64,000 bases of DNA from Micromonospora sp. C31 (GTDB taxonomy: Bacteria; Actinomycetota; Actinomycetes; Mycobacteriales; Micromonosporaceae): NCBI RefSeq assembly GCF_018070575.1, contig NZ_JAGPXN010000011.1:181714-245713 (forward strand). Reading direction: 5' to 3'. Below the pieces are notes generated by a model. The model was not told the DNA's origin. It saw only the letters and a program-made list of their open reading frames with translations, and ran no database searches. Every line of letters begins with the position of its first letter. The stretch's first letter is position 1. A program made the position numbers and the translations under genes. Below are positions 9,184-16,417 of this stretch, piece after piece.

Positions 9184-10293
9184 TCACAACGGGCCGAGCA
9201 GCAGCCGGTAGTGCTCGCCGAAGATCCGTCCGCCACGTCCGCGCAGCAACGGGTCGCGCAGGGCCGGCGGCACGTCCCGGGTCCGGTTGCGGTCCCGGGT
9301 CCGGTCCCGCACCCATCGCGTACGGGGGCGACGACGACTCTCGTACGCCGCCAGGGCCGCCTCCACGTCGTTCCCGGCCGCCCGGAGGGACTCGGCGAGC
9401 ACCACGGCGTCCTCCAACGCCATCGCCGCGCCCTGGGACAGCGTCGGCGCGGTGGCGTGCGCGGCGTCCCCGACGAGCAGCACCCGCCCCCGGGACCAGC
9501 ACCCCAGCTCCACCTCCTCGGTGACCCCGACGTGCACCCCGTCCAGCACCTCGAGCACGGCGGGCACCGGTCCGCCGTAGCCGCCGAAGAGCTCGCGCAG
9601 CCGGCCCGCCGGGTCGGCCGGCGCGGTGGTGCCGGCCTCGTCGGCGTAGCAGTGCAGCCGTCCGGCGCCGATCGGCACGACCAGGAAGCCGGCGCGCTGG
9701 CCCAGCAGGGCGGTCCACTCCGCGACCGGGGGTCCGTCGCGCACGACGGCGCGGTAGACGACCTGGCCGGCGGGTCGGGGCGGGCCCCCGAGCGCGGCCA
9801 GGGCCCGGATCGAGGAGCGCGGGCCGTCCGCGCCCACGACGAGGTCGTACTCGGCGGTGGTGCCGTCGACGAAGGTGACGCCGACGGAGCGTGGCAGCAG
9901 GTCGACGGTGCGTACCTCGGTGTCGTGCCGGACGGCGCCGCCCGCACCGGTGAGCAGCACCCGGTGCAGCTCCGTCCGGGGCAGCGCCCGGCACTCGCCG
10001 ACGCCGGACCAGAGGGCGTCGAGGTCCACCTCGCACAGCGGCATCCCGGCCGCGTCGAGGAAACGCTGCCGGTGGACGACGTGCCCGAGCGGGCGCACGG
10101 GGCCGTCGAGGTCGAGCCGGCACAGCGCCCGGGCCGCGTTGCCGGGTAGGTAGAGGCCGGTCTCGGCGTGCTCGCCCGGGGGCAGTCTCTCGGTGACGTC
10201 GGGCCGGAAGCCCGCCATCCGCAGCGCCCGGGCCACGGCCAGGCCGGCGATGCCCGCGCCGACGACGAGGATGCGCAGGGGAGAGCCACCCAT
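9184..10293 (-). CDS. FAD-dependent monooxygenase (PHBH-type)
   Basis: 369-residue flavoprotein. It has the N-terminal dinucleotide fold LRILVVGAGIAGLAVARAL and the second FAD motif LLVGDAAHATAPTLSQGAAMALEDA, typical of class A aromatic/antibiotic hydroxylases. The DG-type motif VVGADGPRSSIRALAAL is present. ATG 10293 is chosen because GGAGG lies 11 nt upstream and the FAD fold begins five residues in. Substrate unknown. It lies alone between the ctaD promoter region and the cellulase promoter. Confidence 0.85.
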   Translation of the reverse strand: MGGSPLRILVVGAGIAGLAVARALRMAGFRPDVTERLPPGEHAETGLYLPGNAARALCRLDLDGPVRPLGHVVHRQRFLDAAGMPLCEVDLDALWSGVGECRALPRTELHRVLLTGAGGAVRHDTEVRTVDLLPRSVGVTFVDGTTAEYDLVVGADGPRSSIRALAALGGPPRPAGQVVYRAVVRDGPPVAEWTALLGQRAGFLVVPIGAGRLHCYADEAGTTAPADPAGRLRELFGGYGGPVPAVLEVLDGVHVGVTEEVELGCWSRGRVLLVGDAAHATAPTLSQGAAMALEDAVVLAESLRAAGNDVEAALAAYESRRRPRTRWVRDRTRDRNRTRDVPPALRDPLLRGRGGRIFGEHYRLLLGPL

Positions 10294-10531
10294 GGTGGTG
10301 TACGCCTCCGGGGGGGGGTCGGCACGCGTTGGAGGCAAGACACTACTCGGCGCAATCGGCACACACCAGAGTCAATCGTCCCAGAGGAAACGTTCCTCGG
10401 CGGTGGCCGCCGCTGCTTCGGAGGACCGCCTGCCGGCTGACCGGCCCGGGCGTGACAAACCTCACTTACCTCTCCAATACCCCGACCCCGTTGCGCTGCT
10501 GTTTCAGAGATGTAAATGTGTCGAAGACAAT
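10294..10531. other. Divergent promoter region, no gene seen
   Basis: The gap between the monooxygenase and the cellulase (303 bp including the CebR box and leader). A weak -35/-10 pair for the cellulase is TTGCGC at 10491 and TAAATG at 10513 with a 16-nt spacer. No small gene is evident. Confidence 0.4.
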
Positions 10532-10545
10532 TGGGAGCGCTCCCG
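10532..10545. promoter_or_regulatory. CebR/CelR-type operator
   Basis: TGGGAGCGCTCCCG matches the known actinobacterial cellulose-regulator palindrome TGGGAGCGCTCCCA at 13 of 14 positions. It lies 51 bp before the GH12 cellulase start and just downstream of the putative -10, where a LacI-type repressor would block transcription until cellobiose accumulates. Confidence 0.85.
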
Positions 10546-10596
10546 CGCCTCCGGCCGACTCCGTCCGGCCTCCCGCGCCGAAGCCGAAGGAGCATC

Positions 10597-11739
10597 ATGA
10601 AACGTCCACTCCGGGCCCTCGCGGCAGCCGCGCTGCTCGCCACCGGCTCGATCGTCGCCGTGGCCCTCGGCGGCACCGCCAGCGCCGACACCCAGATCTG
10701 CGAGCAGTACGGCTCCACCACCATCCAGGGCCGCTACGTGGTGCAGAACAACCGCTGGGGCACCACCGCCCAGCAGTGCATCAACGTCACCGACAGCGGC
10801 TTCGAGATCACCACCCAGAACGGCAGCAGCCCGACCAACGGCGCGCCGACGGCGTACCCGTCGATCTTCCTCGGCTGCCACTACACCAACTGCTCCCCCG
10901 GCACCAACCTGCCGATCCAGGTCAGCCAGATCAGCAGCGCCACGAGCAACATCTCCTACCGGTACGTCAGCAACGCGATCTACAACGCCTCGTACGACAT
11001 CTGGCTGGACCCGTCGCCGAAACGCGACGGGGTGAACCAGATGGAGATCATGATCTGGCTCAACCGGCAGGGCCCGATCCAGCCCATCGGCTCCCCGGTC
11101 GGCACCGCCACCATCGACGGTCGGAGCTGGGAGGTCTGGCGGGGCAACAACGGTGGCAACAACGTGATCTCGTACCTGGCGCCGTCGGCGATCAGCAGCG
11201 CGAACCTCAACCTGCTGGCGTTCGTCAACGACACCCGCAACCGGGGCGCGATCACCAGCTCCTGGTACCTGACCAGCATCCAGGCCGGCTTCGAGCCGTG
11301 GCAGGGCGGCGCCGGCCTCGCCGTGACGTCGTTCTCCGCCGCCGTCAACGGTGGTGGCAACCCGCCGCCCACGACCGCCCCGCCCACCACGCCCCCGCCG
11401 ACCACCCCGCCGCCGGGCGGCTCGGGCTGCGCGGTGAAGTACACGCCGAACTCCTGGAACAACGGGTTCACCGCCGACGTGCAGATCACCAACACCGGGA
11501 CGAGCACGATCAACGGCTGGACGCTGAACTACAACCTGCCCGCCGGGCAGCGGGTCACCAGCGCGTGGAACGCCACGGTGAGCCAGAGCGGCTCGGCGGT
11601 GACCGCGCGGAACATCAGCTGGAACGGCTCGCTCGCCCCGGGCGGCACGGCCAGCTTCGGCTACCAGGGAACGCTGAGCGGGGCGTACTCGTCCCCGACG
11701 AGCTTCTCCCTCAACGGGGTCACCTGCGCACGCGCCTGA
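10597..11739 (+). CDS. Secreted GH12 endoglucanase with CBM2
   Basis: 380-residue extracellular beta-1,4-glucanase. Sec signal peptide (MKRPLRALAAAALLATGSIV...ASA), then a GH12 catalytic domain of about 220 residues. Catalytic glutamates are likely those in QMEIMIWLN (nucleophile) and GFEPW (acid/base). A Pro/Thr linker (PPTTAPPTTPPPTTPPP) leads to a C-terminal CBM2 (GCAVKYTPNSWNNGFTADV...NGVTCARA) with its flanking cysteines and surface tryptophans. AAGGAG precedes ATG 10597. The CebR-type box upstream predicts induction by cellobiose. It is monocistronic, with a strong terminator behind. Confidence 0.93.
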   Translation: MKRPLRALAAAALLATGSIVAVALGGTASADTQICEQYGSTTIQGRYVVQNNRWGTTAQQCINVTDSGFEITTQNGSSPTNGAPTAYPSIFLGCHYTNCSPGTNLPIQVSQISSATSNISYRYVSNAIYNASYDIWLDPSPKRDGVNQMEIMIWLNRQGPIQPIGSPVGTATIDGRSWEVWRGNNGGNNVISYLAPSAISSANLNLLAFVNDTRNRGAITSSWYLTSIQAGFEPWQGGAGLAVTSFSAAVNGGGNPPPTTAPPTTPPPTTPPPGGSGCAVKYTPNSWNNGFTADVQITNTGTSTINGWTLNYNLPAGQRVTSAWNATVSQSGSAVTARNISWNGSLAPGGTASFGYQGTLSGAYSSPTSFSLNGVTCARA

Positions 11740-11753
11740 GGACGACACGGTGC

Positions 11754-11783
11754 GGGGGGCGCAGCCTGCCGGCTGCGCCCCCC
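11754..11783 (+). terminator. Terminator of the GH12 gene
   Basis: Perfect 13-bp stem GGGGGGCGCAGCC with loop TGCC, starting 15 nt after the cellulase stop and running into a C-tract. Confidence 0.75.
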
Positions 11784-11879
11784 CCCCCACCACTTCGGGC
11801 ACGGACGTACCCGGAGGGCCAGCTCACGTACGGCGGCTCCGGGGACGGAACCGCCGTACGCGACGAGCCGTCGGCCGGC

Positions 11880-12842
11880 TCAGACCCGGGTGAGCCGGAC
11901 GGCGTCGGCGATGACCAGGCCGGCGGCGGAGCTCCACCGGCTGACCGCGACCCGGTTGGCGTCCCCGGCCGGCAACGTGAAGGTGCCGAGGCTGCGCCAC
12001 TGCCCCCCGGTGACCCGCTGGTCGACGATGATCGTCCGGTTCCCGGTCGTGGTGGACACGATGTACGGCGTGGCGGAGTTGTAGCCGCTGACGGCCGGCC
12101 ACCACGCGTCGACCCGGTAGTTCGCCGTCGCCGGGACGTTGAACTTGTACCAGGCGGCGTCGCTGGCGGCGACCGGGTTCGCGAAGCGGTAGTTGACCCC
12201 GTAGCGCTGGGCCGAATACGACGAGGTGCCCCAGTTGGCGCTGGCGGTGAAGCGGCCGGCCGTGGAGTTGTCCACCACGGAGCTCCAGGTGCTGCCGCCC
12301 GCCATCTTCGCGGCGACGTCCGAGCGCATCTTGTTCAGGTCGATGAAGGACGGGTCGATCTTGCCCGTGGTGCTGGTCTCCCGGTGGCCCCGGGCGTAGC
12401 TGGCGTCCTTGCCCAGCCGCTTGAGCACGGCGGCGGTGGCGGCGATCGACGCGTTGTACTGCGCCGCCGTCATCTCCTGGTTGACGCCGTTGTAGTCGAT
12501 CTCCCAGCCGATCATCAGCGTGTTGCCGTCGCCGGAGGGGATCGGCCCGCTGCCCCGGCTGACGCCCGCGTGGTTGCAACGGCCGGCGGAGATGACGTGG
12601 AAGACGCCGTGGTAGTCGACGAGGGCCTGGCAGAGCGGACCGGGCAGGTCGGAGCGGCCGTTGATGCAGATGTTGAGCGCCGGGTGCGGGTTGCTGGCGC
12701 TGGACGTGGCGGCGGTGTGGTGCCAGAGCACGCCGATCGGGCTGAACGAACCGGGACGCATGCGGTTGACCCAGTCACCATGGGTGACGACCTGAACGCC
12801 CGCCCCCCGCAGGACGTCCACCAGCCAGGGAATCGTGGCCAT
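11880..12842 (-). CDS. N-acetylmuramoyl-L-alanine amidase (Amidase_2) with golvesin-type C-domain
   Basis: 320 residues from ATG 12842. The Amidase_2/PGRP domain (residues about 1-180) shows the zinc-site signature VLWHHTAATSS, RCNHAG and YARGHRETS. The C-terminal about 130 residues match the golvesin/Xly cell-wall-binding-like domain (YRVDAWWPA...TPYIV...GGQWRSLGTFTL...VIADAVRL). The enzyme would cleave the bond between MurNAc and the stem peptide outside the cell. It has no signal peptide of its own. A Tat-type leader lies immediately upstream in another reading frame (12842-13006), so this is either a frameshifted secreted amidase or a translationally coupled cytoplasmic protein. Confidence 0.85.
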   Translation of the reverse strand: MATIPWLVDVLRGAGVQVVTHGDWVNRMRPGSFSPIGVLWHHTAATSSASNPHPALNICINGRSDLPGPLCQALVDYHGVFHVISAGRCNHAGVSRGSGPIPSGDGNTLMIGWEIDYNGVNQEMTAAQYNASIAATAAVLKRLGKDASYARGHRETSTTGKIDPSFIDLNKMRSDVAAKMAGGSTWSSVVDNSTAGRFTASANWGTSSYSAQRYGVNYRFANPVAASDAAWYKFNVPATANYRVDAWWPAVSGYNSATPYIVSTTTGNRTIIVDQRVTGGQWRSLGTFTLPAGDANRVAVSRWSSAAGLVIADAVRLTRV

Positions 12843-13006
12843 CAGGACTCCCCGAGCAGATCGGCGAGGCACTCGGCCTTCGGCGCGGCGAGCGGCGCGG
12901 CGCTCGCCGCGGCCGGCTTGGCGGCTACGGCCACCGCGGTGGCCACCAGGGCCGACATGCCCAGCACGCCACGGCGTGGCAGACGGGCGGGTTCGGACGC
13001 GTTCAT
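12842..13006 (-). CDS. 54-codon Tat-type leader ORF, out of frame with the amidase
   Basis: The ATG at 13006 has AGGAG at the right distance. It encodes a 54-residue peptide with a twin-arginine motif (LPRRGVLGM), a hydrophobic Ala/Val core, an AxA-like site (AAASAAPLAAP) and the tail AECLADLLGES. Its TGA shares one base with the amidase ATG (TGATG). Related secreted amidases, as I recall them, have such a leader in frame. A single frameshift (real or in the assembly) near 12842 would restore a fused 374-residue product. Otherwise the peptide is made separately and coupled. Confidence 0.6.
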   Translation of the reverse strand: MNASEPARLPRRGVLGMSALVATAVAVAAKPAAASAAPLAAPKAECLADLLGES

Positions 13007-13196
13007 GGCGCTCCTTCAGACAAGGGCGGAGGGGTTCCGACTCATCGATGAACTGGTGACGGGCACCGTATATCGTCACGAGCATCTATGTCGATACCCT
13101 TCATCGCCCCTATTCAGGCTGAAGGAATTTGGCAACGGCGGTCCGGGTCCGGCGCCCCCGGGCCCGGTCACGATCCGGGGGGCCGGAAGGGGTTCG

Positions 13197-13985
13197 TCAG
13201 GGGTTGCCGAGAGCGTCGATGTCGCGCATCTCCTCGGCGGTCAGCGAGAAGTCGAAGACGTCGGCGTTGGCCCGGATCCGCTCCGGGGTCACCGACTTGG
13301 GGATGACCACGATCTCGTGGTCGATGTGCCAGCGGAGCACCACCTGGGCCGGGGAGACGTCGTGCGCGGCGGCGATACGGGTCAGCACCGGGTCGGCGAG
13401 GTCGCTGGTCTTGAACGGGCTGTACCCCTCCAGCACCACCCCACGGTCCCGGTGCTCCCGGTGCCGCTGCCGGTCGTACAACGAAGGGCTCCACCGGATC
13501 TGGTTGACGGCCGGGTTCTCCTCGGTCGCCTGGATCAGCTCGTCGATCTGCCCGGTGCCGTAGTTGCTCACCCCCACGGCGCGCGCGAGCCCCTCGTCCC
13601 GGGCGGCGAGCATCTCCCGCCAGACGGGGATGCTGTCCGCGGGGTTCGCCGGCGGCCAGTGGACCAGCCACAGGTCGACGTGGTCGATGCCGAGCGCGGC
13701 CAGGCTCGCCTCGATCGTCTCCCGCTCCCGCCCGACCCGGTCCGGCGGCAGCTTGGTGGTGACGAAGACGTCCTCGCGGCGCAGCCCGCTCTCGCGCACG
13801 GCCCGGCCGACCTCCTCCTCGTTGCCGTACATCGTGGCGGTGTCGATGTGCCGGTAGCCGGCGTCGAGCGCGGCGAGCACCGCGTCGTGGCCGGCCTCGC
13901 CGGTGGCCTGCCAGGTGCCGAAGCCCAGCAGGGGCATCCGCACCTCGCCGGGGAGCGTGACGGTGGGCTGGTCGTCGTGGTCCAT
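13197..13985 (-). CDS. Aldo/keto reductase
   Basis: 262-residue NADPH-dependent carbonyl reductase with a TIM barrel. The catalytic tetrad positions are visible: Asp and Tyr in YRHIDTATMYGNEEEVG, Lys in FVTTKLPPD, His in LWLVHWPP. The cofactor-end motif IPKSVTPERIRANADVFDF is at the C-terminus. ATG 13985 (MDHDDQPTVTLPG) is chosen; upstream in-frame codons have no homologous sequence. Length is typical of the AKR5-like bacterial enzymes. Substrate unknown. It is divergent from the LigD-like gene, 95 bp apart. Confidence 0.9.
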   Translation of the reverse strand: MDHDDQPTVTLPGEVRMPLLGFGTWQATGEAGHDAVLAALDAGYRHIDTATMYGNEEEVGRAVRESGLRREDVFVTTKLPPDRVGRERETIEASLAALGIDHVDLWLVHWPPANPADSIPVWREMLAARDEGLARAVGVSNYGTGQIDELIQATEENPAVNQIRWSPSLYDRQRHREHRDRGVVLEGYSPFKTSDLADPVLTRIAAAHDVSPAQVVLRWHIDHEIVVIPKSVTPERIRANADVFDFSLTAEEMRDIDALGNP

Positions 13986-14080
13986 GCCCCGGGTCTTACC
14001 CGTGCTGCACCACCCCATGCCCGCCGAACCGGACACGCGGGCGCCCGGCGGACCGGCGCGGATTGCCGGAGAATGCGGAT

Positions 14081-15142
14081 GTGGCTGACCCGCTGGAGGA
14101 GTACCGGCGCAAACGGGACGCGGCACGCACCCCGGAGCCGGTGCCGCGGCGACCCCCGCGACGCGAGCGGCCCGCCGACGGCACGGCCCGGTTCGTCATC
14201 CAGCAGCACCACGCCCGGAGCCTGCACTGGGACCTGCGGCTGGAGCACGAGGGGGTGCTGGCCTCCTGGGCGGTGCCGCGCGGGTTGCCCCGCGACACCG
14301 GCCGCAACCACCTCGCGGTGCACACCGAGGACCACCCGATGGAATACCTCGACTTCCACGGCGAGATCCCGGCCGGCGAGTACGGCGGCGGACGGATGAC
14401 CGTCCACGACCGGGGCACCTACCGCTGCGAGAAGTGGCGCGACGACGAGGTGGTCGTGGTGCTCGACGGCGAGCGCACCTCGGGGCGGTACGTCCTCTTC
14501 GCCACCGGCGGCAAGGGCGGCCGGGACTGGATGGTCCGCCGTACGGACCCGCCGCCGGAGGGCTGGACGGGCATGCCGGAGCTGCTCCGCCCGATGCACC
14601 CCACCCCGGCGGCGAAGCTGCCGGCGGACGAGGCGGAGTGGGGCTACGAGCTGCGCTGGGACGGGGTGCGCGCCGTCGCGTACGTCTCGGGCGGGCGGCT
14701 GCGGCTGCTCGCCGAGGACGACGAGGACGTCTCCGGGGCGTACCCCTGGCTGCGGGAGCTGGCCGAGGAGCTGGCGCCCACGGAGGTCGTGCTGGACGGC
14801 GTCCTGGTGCGCATCGACACCGCCCGGCGGGTACGGCCGGCGCGCGGCGGACGCCGCACCCCCGACGCCCAGTACCTGATCTTCGACCTGCTCTGGATGG
14901 AGGGTCTGACCAGCGTCGACCTGCCGTACGCGCAACGCCGCGAGCTGCTCGACGCGCTGGCGCTCGCCGGCGGTCACTGGCAGACTCCGCCCTGGTTCCC
15001 CGGCGCCGGCCGGGAGGCGCTGCGGACCGGGCGGGAGCAGGGGCTGCCCGGCGTGGTGGCGAAGCGCCTGGACTCGGCCTACGAGCCGGGCCGGCGCAGC
15101 CGGCGCTGGCTGAGCATCGACGCGAGCCGAGACCCGAGCTGA
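14081..15142 (+). CDS. LigD-like 3'-phosphoesterase fused to a degenerate DNA ligase domain
   Basis: 353 residues. Residues 35-155 form a LigD phosphoesterase (PE) domain. All the catalytic positions known from Pseudomonas LigD are present with a one-residue offset: H43, H49, D51, R53, H85 and Y89 (HHARSLHWDLRLE; HTEDHPMEYLDF). Residues 185-350 follow the ATP-ligase nucleotidyltransferase pattern, but every catalytic residue is replaced. ELRWDG has Arg for the adenylated Lys, LDGVLV has Val for Glu, PGVVAKR has Pro for Glu, and WLSID has Ser for Lys. The PE part should therefore trim 3' ends in end-joining repair while the ligase part is structural. GTG 14081 has GGAG 9 nt upstream. thrC follows after 16 nt. 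Confidence 0.85.
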   Translation: MADPLEEYRRKRDAARTPEPVPRRPPRRERPADGTARFVIQQHHARSLHWDLRLEHEGVLASWAVPRGLPRDTGRNHLAVHTEDHPMEYLDFHGEIPAGEYGGGRMTVHDRGTYRCEKWRDDEVVVVLDGERTSGRYVLFATGGKGGRDWMVRRTDPPPEGWTGMPELLRPMHPTPAAKLPADEAEWGYELRWDGVRAVAYVSGGRLRLLAEDDEDVSGAYPWLRELAEELAPTEVVLDGVLVRIDTARRVRPARGGRRTPDAQYLIFDLLWMEGLTSVDLPYAQRRELLDALALAGGHWQTPPWFPGAGREALRTGREQGLPGVVAKRLDSAYEPGRRSRRWLSIDASRDPS

Positions 15143-15158
15143 GACGGCGAGGAGCATC

Positions 15159-16352
15159 GTGTACCTGACGCACCTTGAGTGCCCGCGCTGCGGGCGGGAG
15201 CATGACGCCGGCCAGCCGACCAACCTCTGCGGCTGCGGGTCCCCGCTGCTGGCCCGCTACGACCTGGCGGCGGTGGCGGAGGTGCTCACCCCGGAACGGT
15301 TCCCGCTGCGCCCGGCCGACCTGTGGCGCTACCGCGAGCTGCTGCCGGTGGCCGACCCCCGGCACGAGACCACGCTGGGCGAGGGCTGGACGCCCCTGCT
15401 GCGCGCCCCGGCCTACGGCGCGGAGATCGGCATCGCGGACCTCATGGTCAAGGACGAGGGGTTGACCCCGACCGGCTCCTTCAAGGCGCGCGGCGCGGCG
15501 GTCGGCGTCAGTCGGGCCCGCGAGCTGGGCGTACGGCACATCGCGATGCCCACCAACGGCAACGCGGGCGCGGCCTGGGCCACCTACGCCGCGCGGGCCG
15601 GGCTGGGCGCGACCATCGTCATGCCGCTGGACGCCCCCGCCATCTGCCGCCGCGAGTGCGTGGCCGCCGGGGCCGACCTGCGCCTGGTCGACGGGCTGAT
15701 CAGCGACGCGGGCCGGCTGGTCGCGGGGCTGGTCGCCGACTCCGGCGGCGCGATCTTCGACGCCGGCACGCTGCGGGAGCCGTACCGGCTCGAGGGCAAG
15801 AAGACGATGGGGTACGAGATCGTCGAGCAGCTCGGCTGGCAGGTGCCGGACGTGATCATCTATCCCACCGGCGGTGGGGTCGGCCTGATCGGCATCCAGA
15901 AGGCGCTGCACGAGCTGCGGGAGCTGGGCTGGATCGAGGACAGGCTGCCCCGCCTGGTCGCGGTGCAGTCGACGGGGTGCGCGCCGATCGTGCGTGCCTT
16001 CGCCGCCGGTGAGCAGCGGGCGCGGCCCTGGGCCGACGCGCACACCGTGGCGTTCGGCATCACCGTGCCGGCCCCGCTCGGCGACGAGCTGATCCTCGAC
16101 GCGCTGCGCGACAGCGCCGGCACCGCGATCGCCGTGGACGACGCCGAGATCCTCGCCGACCTGCGGGACTTCGCCGCCCGCGAAGGGCTGCTGCTCTGCC
16201 CGGAGGGGGCCGCCTGCCTGACCGCCGCCCGGCACCTGCGCGCCGGCGGGTGGATCCGGGCCGGCGAACGCGTGGTGGTGCTCAACACCGGGGCGGGCGT
16301 GAAGTACCCCGAGACGGTGGACGTCGCCGACGTGCCGGTGCTGCCCGCCTGA
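15159..16352 (+). CDS. thrC: Threonine synthase
   Basis: 397-residue PLP enzyme making threonine from O-phosphohomoserine. An N-terminal zinc-ribbon-like segment (LECPRCGREHDAGQPTNLCGCGSPLL) is followed by the PLP lysine motif LTPTGSFKARGAAV, the phosphate loop PTNGNAGAAW and the glycine-rich IIYPTGGGVGLIGI. Length fits the class with an N-terminal zinc ribbon. The GTG start has CGAGGAG 7 nt upstream. The same fold occurs in cysteate synthase and other PLP beta-replacement enzymes, so activity is inferred from overall similarity. It ends against an 18-bp inverted repeat shared with the convergent GH15 gene. Confidence 0.88.
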   Translation: MYLTHLECPRCGREHDAGQPTNLCGCGSPLLARYDLAAVAEVLTPERFPLRPADLWRYRELLPVADPRHETTLGEGWTPLLRAPAYGAEIGIADLMVKDEGLTPTGSFKARGAAVGVSRARELGVRHIAMPTNGNAGAAWATYAARAGLGATIVMPLDAPAICRRECVAAGADLRLVDGLISDAGRLVAGLVADSGGAIFDAGTLREPYRLEGKKTMGYEIVEQLGWQVPDVIIYPTGGGVGLIGIQKALHELRELGWIEDRLPRLVAVQSTGCAPIVRAFAAGEQRARPWADAHTVAFGITVPAPLGDELILDALRDSAGTAIAVDDAEILADLRDFAAREGLLLCPEGAACLTAARHLRAGGWIRAGERVVVLNTGAGVKYPETVDVADVPVLPA

Positions 16353-16412
16353 GGTGTAAGGAAGGGCCCCTTCCTATACACATCGCGATAGTAGGGGGCC
16401 CTTCCTTACACC
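16353..16412. repeat. Palindromic intergenic element between convergent genes
   Basis: Perfect 18-bp arms (GGTGTAAGGAAGGGCCCC at 16353-16370 and its complement at 16395-16412) separated by 24 nt. The left arm is itself nearly palindromic. It fills the 65-bp gap between thrC and the GH15 gene and can act as a bidirectional terminator. I recall very similar GTGTAAGGAAGGGCCC elements scattered through Micromonospora genomes, so it is probably a dispersed repeat (REP/BIME-like); only one copy is in this window. Confidence 0.75.
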
Positions 16413-16417
16413 CGCCG

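Noticed and set aside
6733..10149. 1138-codon plus-strand frame opposite ctaD
   Set aside because: It has no domain and crosses ctaD and the monooxygenase on the other strand; an artefact of low stop-codon frequency.
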